This document shows, piece after piece, positions 32,632 to 40,754 of a DNA stretch of 64,000 bases. Every line of letters begins with the position of its first letter. Position 1 is the stretch's first letter. The stretch comes from Aerococcaceae bacterium zg-1292. Lineage in GTDB: Bacteria > Bacillota > Bacilli > Lactobacillales > Aerococcaceae. The stretch lies in NCBI GenBank assembly GCA_016126655.1, contig CP065955.1, forward strand, positions 727,001 through 791,000, written 5' to 3'. The position numbers and the translations under genes are program-made. Below the pieces are notes generated by a model. It made no database searches. It saw only the letters and a list, made by a program, of their open reading frames with translations, and was not told where the DNA came from.

Positions 32632-33753
32632 TTAGTTGTTAACGTAGTCTAATAGATAGCCGTATCCTTGGCTTTCCATTTCATCTTTTGGAATAAATTT
32701 AATGGATAAACTATTGATACAATAACGGAGACCACCTTTATCTTTAGGTCCGTCGGTAAAGACATGGCCTAAATGAGAGTCACCAACACGACTTCTGACT
32801 TCGGTACGTACCATATTAAAGCTTTTATCTTCTTTATAAGTTGCGACATCCGGACTAATCGGTTTGGTAAAACTTGGCCAACCGCAACCAGATTCATATT
32901 TATCTTTTGAAGAGAAGAGTGGTTCGCCGGTTACCACATCGACATAGATACCTTCATCGAATTTATCCCAGTAGCGATTAGAAAATGCTCGTTCTGTATC
33001 ATTTTTTTGCGTTACCGCATATTCTTCTTTAGAAAGCATTTTTTTAATTTCATCATCACTCGGTTTAGTGTATAAATTTTCATCGATTACTGGATAGGTT
33101 GCTTGATTAACATTGATATGGCAGTAACCATTTGGATTTTTTTTCAAGTAGTCTTGATGATATTCTTCCGCTTCAATAAAATTATCCAAGGATTCTTTTT
33201 CGACAGCGAGTGGTTTGTCCACTTTTTGTGCTTGTTCCTCAAACACTTTATCTATTGTTGCTAAGTCATCTTTATTCGTGTAGTAGACACCAGTACGATA
33301 TTGCGTGCCTCGGTCATTTCCTTGTTGATTCACACTAGTAGGGTCAATGATTCGGAAATAGTGCAATAAGATTTCACGTAATGATATTTTGCTTGGGTCA
33401 TAACTAACTTTAACAGTTTCAGCATGACCGGTTTGGCTGATTAATTCGTATTTCGTTGTGGTTCCTTTTCCATTAGCATAACCAGATACGGCATCAGTGA
33501 CTCCTTCAACGCGTGAGAAGTATTCTTCCACGCCCCAGAAACAGCCTCCAGCTAGGTAAATATCTTTAATATTTTCATTCATCGTCTTTTTTTTCTCCTT
33601 TCTTGCAACATCATTGGGTTGACTCATGGCAGCATCTTTAATATCTTTTGTTGAAGAAGCGTTAGAAATAAACCAACGACTTCCTAAAAAAATGACAGCA
33701 ATGACCATAAGTATTCGACCAATCATAAAGAGTAATTTTGTTTTTTCCTCCAT
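32632..33753 (-). CDS. msrAB: Membrane-anchored methionine sulfoxide reductase MsrA/MsrB fusion
   Basis: The 373-aa protein has an uncleaved signal anchor (about 7-28), a linker, MsrA (about 62-215; catalytic Cys71 in [12 protein letters not shown]) and MsrB (about 238-365; [19 protein letters not shown], catalytic Cys345 in LRYCINS). It reduces both methionine-S- and R-sulfoxides in exported proteins. Start ATG 33753 follows AGGAGGAACTCACA. A second good site (AAGGAG then ATG at 33582, residue 58) could yield a cytosolic form without the anchor. Upstream in the operon are its likely electron donors, a thioredoxin-like lipoprotein and CcdA. Confidence 0.94.
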   Translation of the reverse strand: MEEKTKLLFMIGRILMVIAVIFLGSRWFISNASSTKDIKDAAMSQPNDVARKEKKKTMNENIKDIYLAGGCFWGVEEYFSRVEGVTDAVSGYANGKGTTTKYELISQTGHAETVKVSYDPSKISLREILLHYFRIIDPTSVNQQGNDRGTQYRTGVYYTNKDDLATIDKVFEEQAQKVDKPLAVEKESLDNFIEAEEYHQDYLKKNPNGYCHINVNQATYPVIDENLYTKPSDDEIKKMLSKEEYAVTQKNDTERAFSNRYWDKFDEGIYVDVVTGEPLFSSKDKYESGCGWPSFTKPISPDVATYKEDKSFNMVRTEVRSRVGDSHLGHVFTDGPKDKGGLRYCINSLSIKFIPKDEMESQGYGYLLDYVNN

Positions 33754-33774
33754 TGTGAGTTCCTCCTAATTCTG

Positions 33775-34013
33775 GTTCCAACTCACTGAAATGACGTCCA
33801 CTTCGCAAACATCCTCTGGGTGCGGTTGCACCCGCCGAATGTTTTAAATTCCGGCTCGTTCGGGTTGGCTTGACGTCCACTTCAGAAATTACTTCTATGC
33901 GCTACACGCACATCAGCAATTTCTTCCAGTGATTCAAGCCAGAACACCCTCACTCACACGATAAGTCCCAGTGGTTCATTTCAGAGCGCTCGTTGGCACA
34001 CTATGATAATTCT
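33775..34013 (-). repeat. Nested pair of dispersed repeats (one inserted inside another)
   Basis: Read on the minus strand, an outer copy begins CATAGTGTGCC (34013) with CTGAAATGA (33984-33976) and is interrupted after GAACCACTGG by a complete element (about 33962-33846; GGCTTGA/TCAAGCC). The outer copy then resumes: inner hairpin GGGTGC/GCACCC, AACAT/ATGTT, GAAGTGGACG and TCATTTCAG (33794-33786), the exact partner of CTGAAATGA. It ends next to the AGGAGG of msrAB. Confidence 0.85.
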
Positions 34014-34125
34014 GGTTCGCTCGGGCTGCCTCGACGTCCACTTCGCAAAATCCCTCTGTGCCGTTACACGCACGCCGGTATTTTACTCCAGTGGTTCGAG
34101 GCAAAGCGCCCTCGCTCACACTATG
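34014..34125 (-). repeat. Complete copy of the dispersed structured repeat
   Basis: On the minus strand it starts CATAGTGTGAGCGAGGGCGC directly after the stop codon of the thioredoxin-like gene. TTGCCTCGA pairs with TCGAGGCAG, CCACT with AGTGG, and AAAATACC with GGGATTTT around a GTGCGTGTAACGGCAC hairpin. It ends CGAGCGAACCAGAATTAT. This is one of the best copies for defining the consensus. Confidence 0.88.
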
Positions 34126-34815
34126 TTACTTAATTTCTGCTAATGCGGCTTCGATGCCTGCTTTATCCATAAATCCTGTGTGTTTTTTTACGAGAACTCC
34201 ATCGCTACCGATAAGGGCGGCAGTCGGATAAGCTCTGACACCGTATTCTTTAAGCATTTTTCCACTTGAATCAAGTAATACAGGCATATGTTCGTATTCA
34301 AGTCCTTCATACCATTTTTTAAAGTCTTCAGCTGATTTTTCACCCAATTGTTCTGGTGAAACAACGGTTAAAATAACATAATCTTTATCCTCATCCATAC
34401 TTGCAAGTTCTTCGGTGTCTTTTAGCGTTGCTAGACAGATGGAACACCATGATGCCCAGAATTTTAGATAGACTTTTTTGCCTTTGAAATCAGAAAGTTT
34501 ATAAGTTTTGCCATCAATCCCTTCTAAGCTGAAATCGGGTGCCATGGAACCTTTATTCATTGTCTTCATCTCTTTCTCGTCTTTCATCTCTTGGTTTTTC
34601 ATGTCCTTGTTGTCTTTCATGTCCTTGTTGTCTTTCATGTCGTTGTTGTTTTTCATGTCCTTGTCGTCTTTCATCTCTTTTTTATCATCCGACATTGATT
34701 TTTCTTGTTTAGCCATTGCTGTTTGTTTATTGATGGTAGCGGATGGTGTCGTAGAACAAGCTGCTAAAAAACTGACACACGCCATACTTGTTAGTAATAG
34801 TTTTCTTTTTATCAT
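34126..34815 (-). CDS. Thioredoxin-like (TlpA/ResA-type) lipoprotein with Met-rich linker
   Basis: ATG 34815 after AAAGGAG gives 229 aa. A lipoprotein signal ends at Cys20 (FLAAC). Residues about 34-91 are a Lys/Asp/Asn linker with methionine every five to seven residues (KDMKDN-type repeats). A thioredoxin-fold AhpC/TSA-like domain follows (about 92-229) with the redox pair Cys124-Cys127 in [11 protein letters not shown]. It matches the Etrx lipoproteins of pneumococcus that pass electrons from CcdA to surface MsrAB, and the neighbours here are exactly those genes. Confidence 0.9.
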   Translation of the reverse strand: MIKRKLLLTSMACVSFLAACSTTPSATINKQTAMAKQEKSMSDDKKEMKDDKDMKNNNDMKDNKDMKDNKDMKNQEMKDEKEMKTMNKGSMAPDFSLEGIDGKTYKLSDFKGKKVYLKFWASWCSICLATLKDTEELASMDEDKDYVILTVVSPEQLGEKSAEDFKKWYEGLEYEHMPVLLDSSGKMLKEYGVRAYPTAALIGSDGVLVKKHTGFMDKAGIEAALAEIK

Positions 34816-34840
34816 TTTAAACACTCCTTTAGTTCTAAAT

Positions 34841-35176
34841 TTAGTTGTTTTTACTGTCCATCTTGTCTTTTTCCATGTCATCTTTCATTTTGTCATCTTC
34901 AGACATCGATTCATCATTCATTTTATCTTTGTCTTTTGACATATTATCGTCTTTGTCTATCATAGAAGTGTCAGAATCTTCTCCCATCATGGTTGTCGCC
35001 ATCTCTTTTTCCATCATTGTTGTTTCCGTTTTGCTGTCCATCATTGTTGTTTCCGTTTTGCTGTCCATCATTGTTGTTTCAGAAGCATCTTTCATCTTGT
35101 CTTTTGATTGAGTTGAACATCCTGCTAATAATCCGGCAGATAATAGTGCAGCTAATAATAATGTTTTTGTTTTCAT
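34841..35176 (-). CDS. Small Met/Asp/Lys-rich lipoprotein with tandem repeats
   Basis: ATG 35176 after AAAGGAG gives 111 aa. The signal ends at the lipobox LLAGC (Cys20). The mature part has no cysteine beyond the lipidated one and no recognisable fold: it is acidic and lysine-rich, with 17 methionines in 91 residues, including repeats of TTMMDSKTE encoded by exact 27-bp repeats. It sits between ccdA and the thioredoxin-like gene in a methionine-sulfoxide repair operon. A sacrificial methionine sink or a metal-binding role are possible; neither is shown. I know no family for it. Confidence 0.85.
   Translation of the reverse strand: MKTKTLLLAALLSAGLLAGCSTQSKDKMKDASETTMMDSKTETTMMDSKTETTMMEKEMATTMMGEDSDTSMIDKDDNMSKDKDKMNDESMSEDDKMKDDMEKDKMDSKNN
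35011..35082 (-). repeat. 27-bp tandem repeat inside the Met-rich lipoprotein gene
   Basis: Two exact 27-bp units (35011-35037 and 35038-35064) and a partial third (35065-35082) encode the TTMMDSKTE repeats. Copy number could vary in frame between strains. Confidence 0.85.
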
Positions 35177-35196
35177 AATAAATTCTCCTTTTCTTT

Positions 35197-35293
35197 GGTG
35201 CGCTTGGGTTGCCACCACTTCCACGTCGCATCGCTTTTGAAGAGCCTTTGCGCTTTTCAGTGGTTTAAGTCAGAGTATCTGCGCTTATACTAT
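35197..35293 (-). repeat. Diverged copy of the dispersed repeat between ccdA and the Met-rich lipoprotein gene
   Basis: On the minus strand: CATAGTATAAGCGCAG, CTGACTTAAACCACTG, AAAGCGCAAAGGCTCTTC, CGACGTGGAAG and GCAACCCAAGCGCACC, then the AAAGGAG of the lipoprotein gene. Landmarks are in order but the outer stem is partly lost. Confidence 0.65.
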
Positions 35294-35343
35294 GAGTTTT
35301 GATTTGAGTGGGCTGAGAAAGTGTATTCTAGGGCACACAATTT

Positions 35344-36051
35344 TTATCCGAATAATTGATTGAAAATGTTTAAATTGCCAAACATCAATAGAATTCCCAT
35401 TAAAATGATGATAATACCACCAATTTTTTTCAGTGTATCCATATGTGGTTTAATTTTATTGAAATGCCGTAATACAATTGATGATGCCAGAGCGACTAAT
35501 AAAAAGGGTAACGCTAAGCCAAGTGTGTAAACAAGCATTAATAAAGCGCCTTGCCAAGCACCATTACCACCAGAAGCAGCGATTGCTAGTACTGAACTTA
35601 ATACTGGTCCAACACAAGGGGTCCAGCCAAAACTAAAGGTGAGACCGAGTAAGAATGCATTATAGAAATCATTACGTTTCTTATTGGTATCAAGTTGAAC
35701 ACTCTTTTGCTTTTGTAACTGTTTAATGTTAATGATACCCGTTTGATGGATACCAAGTAGTATGACAATAGCTCCTAATAGGTAGCGGAACCAGTCAGCA
35801 TAAAGTAGATTTCCTAAAAATCCAGCGCCATAACCTAAGGTAATAAATACGGTTGAAAGTCCGGCGATAAAGAATAATGTTTTTACGATGCCGTACCACG
35901 CAATGTCTTTGCCGAATACGCGTATCGTACGTGGTTCATCAGAATCAAGTAGCACGCCGACATAGACGGGTAACAATGGTAATATGCACGGTGAAAAGAA
36001 TGAAAGTATTCCAGCGAGAAATACTGAAATTGAAAATACAATTGGTGTCAT
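35344..36051 (-). CDS. ccdA: CcdA-type thiol-disulfide membrane transporter
   Basis: The 235-aa six-span protein carries the two conserved cysteines in FSPCILPLLPVYVG and FGWTPCVGPVLSS. CcdA/DsbD-type proteins carry electrons from cytoplasmic thioredoxin across the membrane to extracellular thioredoxin-like partners. ATG follows AAAGGAG. It is first in the minus-strand operon ccdA, Met-rich lipoprotein, thioredoxin-like lipoprotein, msrAB, so its job is most likely to power surface methionine sulfoxide reduction rather than cytochrome c assembly. Confidence 0.92.
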   Translation of the reverse strand: MTPIVFSISVFLAGILSFFSPCILPLLPVYVGVLLDSDEPRTIRVFGKDIAWYGIVKTLFFIAGLSTVFITLGYGAGFLGNLLYADWFRYLLGAIVILLGIHQTGIINIKQLQKQKSVQLDTNKKRNDFYNAFLLGLTFSFGWTPCVGPVLSSVLAIAASGGNGAWQGALLMLVYTLGLALPFLLVALASSIVLRHFNKIKPHMDTLKKIGGIIIILMGILLMFGNLNIFNQLFG

Positions 36052-36437
36052 GTTAATCTCTCCTTTTTGGTTCTCATAGGGGTATCTCGATTCCTAATTT
36101 ACAAAACACTTAAAATAATTTTGTGTTTCGGCTTTATTTGCTCCAGAGGTTCGAGTCAATGTTCCCTCGCTAACGCTTTGTTTTTCTCTTTAGTTAAACT
36201 ATACCGTTATTTGATAGCGGATACTATAGGAGATGATTTGGAAAAACTTGAATTTGATTTGATTTAAACTAATATGATATGATATGATATGATAGCTAGC
36301 TATTGTTTTGTTTTAATGCGATTCACACTGGTTATAATCAATTATTCTTTTCAATAATCATAAGTTTCTGTTTTAGAGTATGGATTTGAATCGCTAAAGC
36401 AAATATATAGTATCTTTAAACTAGAGGAGTCATTTAA
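36052..36437. other. Divergent intergenic region with repeat fragment and ATATG microsatellite
   Basis: A head fragment of the dispersed repeat lies on the minus strand at about 36178-36108 (GCGTTAGCGAGGGAAC, TTGACTCGAACCTCTGGAG), upstream of ccdA. Four ATATG units occupy 36272-36291. The AGAGGAG at 36421-36427 is the ribosome site of the DUF2087 gene. No gene is visible; a frame at 36067-36267 has no ribosome site. Confidence 0.6.
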
Positions 36438-36692
36438 ATGGAAACAATTGAAAGATATATGAGAAATGGTAAGTTGACAGTCATACCAAAGAAAGAAAAG
36501 AATAAAGTAGAAATACTAAAGTTTTTCGTTGGGAGATTAGAGAACCATCCGCAAGAAATTTTTTCTGAAAAAGAATTAAATGAGTTGATTGCCGAGTACT
36601 ATGATGATTATGCAATTATCAGACGTTATCTTGTCGATTATGGTTTCGTTTTGCGTGATGATTACGGAAAAGAATATCGAGTTAAACCATAG
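36438..36692 (+). CDS. DUF2087-domain protein
   Basis: The 84-aa protein consists of the DUF2087 domain, often found alone or behind ArsR-type DNA-binding domains: FPKKEKNKVEILKFF-like opening, FSEKELNELIAEYYDDYAIIRRYLVDYGFVLRDDYGKEYRV ending reduced here to its core. The fold is winged-helix-like and a regulatory role is suspected. It precedes an MFS gene and its TAG stop lies inside the CCATAGTGTGAG start of a dispersed repeat copy. Confidence 0.8.
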   Translation: METIERYMRNGKLTVIPKKEKNKVEILKFFVGRLENHPQEIFSEKELNELIAEYYDDYAIIRRYLVDYGFVLRDDYGKEYRVKP

Positions 36693-36803
36693 TGTGAGCG
36701 CGGACGTTCTGCCGCGAACTACTGGAGCAAAGGTCGCCGAAGCGCCAAAGCGCTTCAAGAGCTATGCGAAGTGGACGGCGAGGCAGTCCAAGCGAACCGG
36801 AAT
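36688..36803 (+). repeat. Complete copy of the dispersed structured repeat
   Basis: It starts CCATAGTGTGAGCGCGGAC and so contributes the stop codon of the preceding gene. CTGCCGCG pairs with CGAGGCAG (one mismatch), GAAGCGC with GCGCTTC in the inner hairpin, ACTACT with AGTGG in part. It ends AAGCGAACCGGAATGAGGAG, the last part being the ribosome site of the MFS gene. Confidence 0.85.
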
Positions 36804-36818
36804 GAGGAGAAGTAAATT

Positions 36819-38006
36819 TTGAATGCTGTTTTAAAACGCTATTATGCATTAAGTTTTATTGTTGTTGTGATTGTTTCTTTTTTTAATCCTATTTTATACT
36901 TATTTTTGTTGAATTCATTTTCTGTTCAGCAAATAGGGACTTACTATTCATTATTTTGGTTAATTTCTTTTTTGACAGAGGTACCTTGCGGCTCGATTAC
37001 TGATGTGATTGGTGAGAAAAAATCATTGTATTTAAGTACAATATTTAGAATAATTGGCTTATTGCTATTGATGAGTAATCAGTATGCTGTATTTTTATTA
37101 TCGGCAATTTTTTCTGCAATTAGTGAATCCTTTCAATCGGGGACAGTGAATAGTTGGGTGATTAATACTTTAAAGAAAAAAGGTTATGAGGAAGTAATTG
37201 ACTATGACCGATTGTTTTCACGCGCGGTTATTATTGGTTCAGTGACTTCTATGGTTGTTGGTTTTGTCTCTTCAAAATATTTATATACATATAGTGCTTA
37301 TTTACCAATTATATTTAGTATTGGAGCATGTGTGGTGCAATGGTTTATTATTACAATGATGACAGATTATCGCGAGAACATAAGCGATGACTATTCACGT
37401 ATTAAGAAAGAATCAATAAACGAACTGAAAAGTGTTGGCAAGGGATTGCTAAAAGCTAAAATGGGACTCGTATTGATGTTATTAATCATTATTCCATCAG
37501 TCATTGATATCGGTCCGTCGAACCAGTGGCAGGCAGTTTTTTATGAAGCGAATAATCCATCGCTGACTAGCTATGTCTGGATTGTTATTTCAATATGTGG
37601 AATTATCGGAGGTTATGTTTCAGATAAAGTATTAAGAAATATGAGGGCAAGTAGGGCATTTTTGGTACTTATTTACATAAATATTGCGTTGGTATTGTTG
37701 ATGTCCTTTCATCTTAATATGTTGATGCGAATTACTCTTTTCGGTGTTTATATTATTATGAATGCGATTTGCGGTGTTAAAGCATCAACATTACTGCATA
37801 AAGAAATTGTTGAAGACGACCGTTTTAGAAATACGACTGTTTCAATTTTTTATTCATTCGATTCCATGATGATGTCAATGTTGCTCTGGGTAAATGGTTG
37901 GGCATCCGGTATGATTGGCATTGAGAATACATGGATGTGGACGGCCGTACTTGTCGCACTGTTTGTACTGATTGGATACTTGGTTTCGTTTCGTAAGTTG
38001 GATTGA
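36819..38006 (+). CDS. MFS transporter
   Basis: The 395-aa protein has about 12 hydrophobic spans and the MFS loop motif between spans 2 and 3 (CGSITDVIGEKKSLYLS). The substrate is unknown; the sequence resembles small drug or metabolite efflux carriers of Firmicutes. The start is TTG, nine bases after GAGGAG at the end of a repeat copy; no in-frame ATG is nearby. The preceding DUF2087 gene may be its regulator. Confidence 0.85.
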   Translation: MNAVLKRYYALSFIVVVIVSFFNPILYLFLLNSFSVQQIGTYYSLFWLISFLTEVPCGSITDVIGEKKSLYLSTIFRIIGLLLLMSNQYAVFLLSAIFSAISESFQSGTVNSWVINTLKKKGYEEVIDYDRLFSRAVIIGSVTSMVVGFVSSKYLYTYSAYLPIIFSIGACVVQWFIITMMTDYRENISDDYSRIKKESINELKSVGKGLLKAKMGLVLMLLIIIPSVIDIGPSNQWQAVFYEANNPSLTSYVWIVISICGIIGGYVSDKVLRNMRASRAFLVLIYINIALVLLMSFHLNMLMRITLFGVYIIMNAICGVKASTLLHKEIVEDDRFRNTTVSIFYSFDSMMMSMLLWVNGWASGMIGIENTWMWTAVLVALFVLIGYLVSFRKLD

Positions 38007-38265
38007 AATGTAAAAAATTTCTAGCGCGAGAAGATAGAAATAGTACAAAAAGAAAGAAGAAGGGAAGTGTATCCTTTCTTCTTCTTTTTTATAAACATCT
38101 AGCTAGTCCTATTAATATAAATTTTACAAAAAAATAAAATGATAAAATAAAATTAAAAACGGTTACTAAAATTGTAAGACTTCGGTTAACAAAGTCGCAA
38201 ATTTGTGGGAATAATTTCTCATAAGTACTTTATCGGGCACATCATTTTCAAAAGAAGCCAAAGAC

Positions 38266-38607
38266 TTGATTTTTCGCTTATACAATGACGCTAATTTAGT
38301 TAAATCTGTGTGTGGTCAGCAATTTAAAGCCAGTGTTTCCAATCATAACTTTTTTAATCAATGGTTAATGTATGATGCTAAGATGAATGATAGATTAGAT
38401 AAAATAGTTAAAGATAAAATATTATACCTGCTTTCAGATATCGATATGCAAAAAATACATCAGTTACAAAACGAGTTAATTAACGTAACAATCTATCAAA
38501 AATTATTACGGTTTGAAGCAGTAACCGATGAAGAACTGGAACAATTTGAGCAGAAAATGGACAAGCTTGGTTTGACAGAAATATTGCAAAAAATGAACGG
38601 AAAATAG
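38266..38607 (+). CDS. Hypothetical protein, possibly a gene fragment
   Basis: An open frame of 113 codons starts at TTG with no clear ribosome site, and the frame stays open some 45 bases further upstream without ATG. The product is mostly helical and charged (RLDKIVKDKILYLLSDIDMQKIHQLQNELINV) with no motif I recognise. It is preceded by 260 bases without a gene (with a near-cre match at 38155-38168). It may be the C-terminal remnant of a larger gene. Confidence 0.4.
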   Translation: MIFRLYNDANLVKSVCGQQFKASVSNHNFFNQWLMYDAKMNDRLDKIVKDKILYLLSDIDMQKIHQLQNELINVTIYQKLLRFEAVTDEELEQFEQKMDKLGLTEILQKMNGK

Positions 38608-39259
38608 TCTGTTGCTGAATCAGAATCAATCTATCGATGAATGAATGATAAGTTAATAAAGGAACATATAGTGCCTTAAAAAAATATGAGTAGTACAAAA
38701 GGTGTGTAACCAGATGGTGCAAGTGAAGATGTTCTGATTTGAACTTTAAAAGCATAAGAGAAGTGGACGCCAAGCTAAAGGGAGTGAATCAGCATCTCCA
38801 TAGCACGAGCGCAACAACTCTATCGTGGGGCACCAACTGAACTTGGTTAGGTGCCTTTTTGTCGTTGCCGTTATTTCTTTTAGGAATAGAATATTGAGCG
38901 AATTATATTTTGATAAAAAACGAATGGAGTTTTAATATTTTGTTTAACACCACGCAATATTGGCGAAATAAATTAAAGGATGTAATGGACACAATTAGGT
39001 TATCGACAAGATTCACGTATAGGTAGAGTAATTTTGCCGATTTAACTATCGACAGCGTATTCATACGCTGAACTAGGTATGAGCATATATGAACTACGAA
39101 CAGTGTCAAAAGGTGGCACTCACGTGGCTGAGACGAGTTCAGGTATGAGTACCATCCAGTTAGAGATGCACCCCTTTCTATTATTAGTCAGCACCTTTTT
39201 AGTGCACGTGATGTATGATAAAATGTAATTATAACCAATAAGAAAGCAGGTGTCGTTTA
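38608..39259. other. 0.65-kb intergenic region with decayed repeat and terminator
   Basis: A decayed copy of the dispersed repeat lies at about 38700-38795 (GATTTGAACTTTAAAAGC, GAGAAGTGGACGCCAAGC, GGGAGTGAATCAG). A terminator hairpin, GGCACCAAC with GTTAGGTGCC and TTTTT, spans 38829-38860. The rest, to the ribosome site of the next gene, contains no gene I can support. Confidence 0.6.
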
Positions 39260-40429
39260 ATGGAACAGTTTTTAGAAGACTATTCGTTGGACCGTCGTCA
39301 TTCTCTATCACGCAAGTGGGATAGACTGGAGGAGCAATTTGGAAACGCGAATTTATTGCCATTATGGGTTGCTGATATGGACTTTAAAGTTTCAAAAGCA
39401 ATTACTGCTGCGATAGAAGAGCGTGTAGCACATGGTGTTTATGGCTATCCGTATGTTTCTCAGGAGTATCTACACGCATTTAAGCAATGGATGTATAATC
39501 GGTTTGGTGTCAGTATTCAAGAAGAGTGGTTGCGTTATACTTCGGGAGTGGTTCAAGCGTTGTATCATTTAGTCAATACTTTTACTCGGCAAGGGGACGC
39601 GGTCATGATTTTCCCGCCAGTTTATTATCCGTTTTTTAATGCTATTCGTGATACAAAACGACAGCTAGTGACTGTAAATTTGGTAGAGTCAAAGACAACT
39701 TTTCAGCTTGATTTTGAACAAATTAAGACCGCTATCAAAGCGCAAAATGTCAAAATGATTATTCATTGTTCGCCACATAATCCAGCTGGACGCGTGTGGA
39801 CTGCAGACGAACAATTACAATTATTGGATTTATGTCAAAAATATGGTGTAATTTTGATTTCAGATGAGATTCATCAAGACTTTGTATATGAGCCTCATAA
39901 GCAATATGCGATGTTACAAGCAGACCATCCTTATGCGCATAAAGGTGTTGTTGCGCTAACAGCTGCGTCAAAAACCTTTAATATTGCTGGCTTGACACAT
40001 TCAATTGTAATGATTCCTAATGAAAGTATGCGAGAGCAATATGATAATTATTTAACAACAATCGGTCAATCCGCAGTGAATTTAATAGGTGTCATAGCTA
40101 CCCAAGCAGCTTTTGAACATGGTGAGGACTGGCTGAGTCAGGTATTATCGGTCATCGAATACAATTATCACTTTATCAAAACAGAACTAAATCGTGCTTT
40201 ACCGGCAGTAAAAGTATTTGACTTACAGGGAACGTATTTATTATTAGTTGATTTAAACCCAATCTTAAACGGTCGTGACTGTAAAACCTACATCCAAGAC
40301 CAATGTGGCCTAGCCATCGACTTTGGAGAATGGTTTGGTGAAGAATACAAAGGCTATATCCGTATTAACCTAGCTACGCATCCAAAAAATATCCAACAAG
40401 CCATAAAAAACATGATTAACCATGCATAG
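39260..40429 (+). CDS. patB: PatB/MalY-type PLP-dependent C-S lyase (cystathionine beta-lyase)
   Basis: The 389-aa fold-type I aminotransferase has the pyridoxal lysine in LTAASKTFNIAGL, HCSPHNPAGRVW, the aspartate in LISDEIHQDF and the C-terminal arginine in YIRINLATH. The PLWVADMDF opening is characteristic of the PatB/MalY branch, which cleaves cystathionine or cysteine conjugates. The TAG stop lies within the CATAGTGCGAC start of a dispersed repeat copy. Symbol assigned by similarity; exact substrate open. Confidence 0.9.
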   Translation: MEQFLEDYSLDRRHSLSRKWDRLEEQFGNANLLPLWVADMDFKVSKAITAAIEERVAHGVYGYPYVSQEYLHAFKQWMYNRFGVSIQEEWLRYTSGVVQALYHLVNTFTRQGDAVMIFPPVYYPFFNAIRDTKRQLVTVNLVESKTTFQLDFEQIKTAIKAQNVKMIIHCSPHNPAGRVWTADEQLQLLDLCQKYGVILISDEIHQDFVYEPHKQYAMLQADHPYAHKGVVALTAASKTFNIAGLTHSIVMIPNESMREQYDNYLTTIGQSAVNLIGVIATQAAFEHGEDWLSQVLSVIEYNYHFIKTELNRALPAVKVFDLQGTYLLLVDLNPILNGRDCKTYIQDQCGLAIDFGEWFGEEYKGYIRINLATHPKNIQQAIKNMINHA

Positions 40430-40620
40430 TGCGACAATGAGCGTTATGACTTGAATCACTGGAGCAAAGGTCGCTGAAGCGCAGTAGGCGCTTCAAGAGC
40501 TATGCGAAGTGGATGTCAAGTCAGCTCATTGGAGCCGATATCCGCATAGTGCGACAATGAGCGCTATGACTTGAACCACTGGAGCAAAGGTCGCTGAAGC
40601 GCGTATCAGCGAACACTGTG
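40425..40620 (+). repeat. Complete and truncated tandem copies of the dispersed repeat
   Basis: The first copy (40425-40547) has TGAGC and TGACTTGA (40447-40454) pairing to TCAAGTCA (40516-40523) and GCTCA, plus a GAAGCGC/GCGCTTC inner hairpin. A second copy starts at 40543 with CGCATAGTGCGAC, repeats the first 70 bases almost exactly and breaks off near 40620. They follow the patB stop codon, which the repeat start provides. Confidence 0.85.
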
Positions 40621-40652
40621 CTTCAAATCACAAAATTTTTCAAAAATCATTT

Positions 40653-40709
40653 AAACCAGGCTAAGAGCATGATTCAATCGAATCAATGGCTCTTAGCCTG
40701 GTTTTTGTA
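40653..40709 (+). terminator. Bidirectional terminator between patB and the PBP gene
   Basis: AAACCAGGCTAAGAGC (40653-40668) pairs perfectly with GCTCTTAGCCTGGTTT (40689-40704), followed by TTTTTG on the plus strand. It separates two convergent genes. Confidence 0.9.
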
Positions 40710-40754
40710 CAAAATGTATCATCATCTCATCACAAGAGAGTGTCACCTAACAAC

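Noticed and set aside
34508-34939. 143-codon plus-strand hydrophobic frame opposite the lipoprotein genes
   Set aside because: It is antisense to Met/Lys/Asp-rich repeats, which read as Phe/Ile/Ser on the other strand; the minus-strand genes have signal peptides and ribosome sites.
38155-38168. Near-cre match TAAAAACGGTTACT
   Set aside because: One mismatch at the invariant G and no clear gene or promoter to act on.
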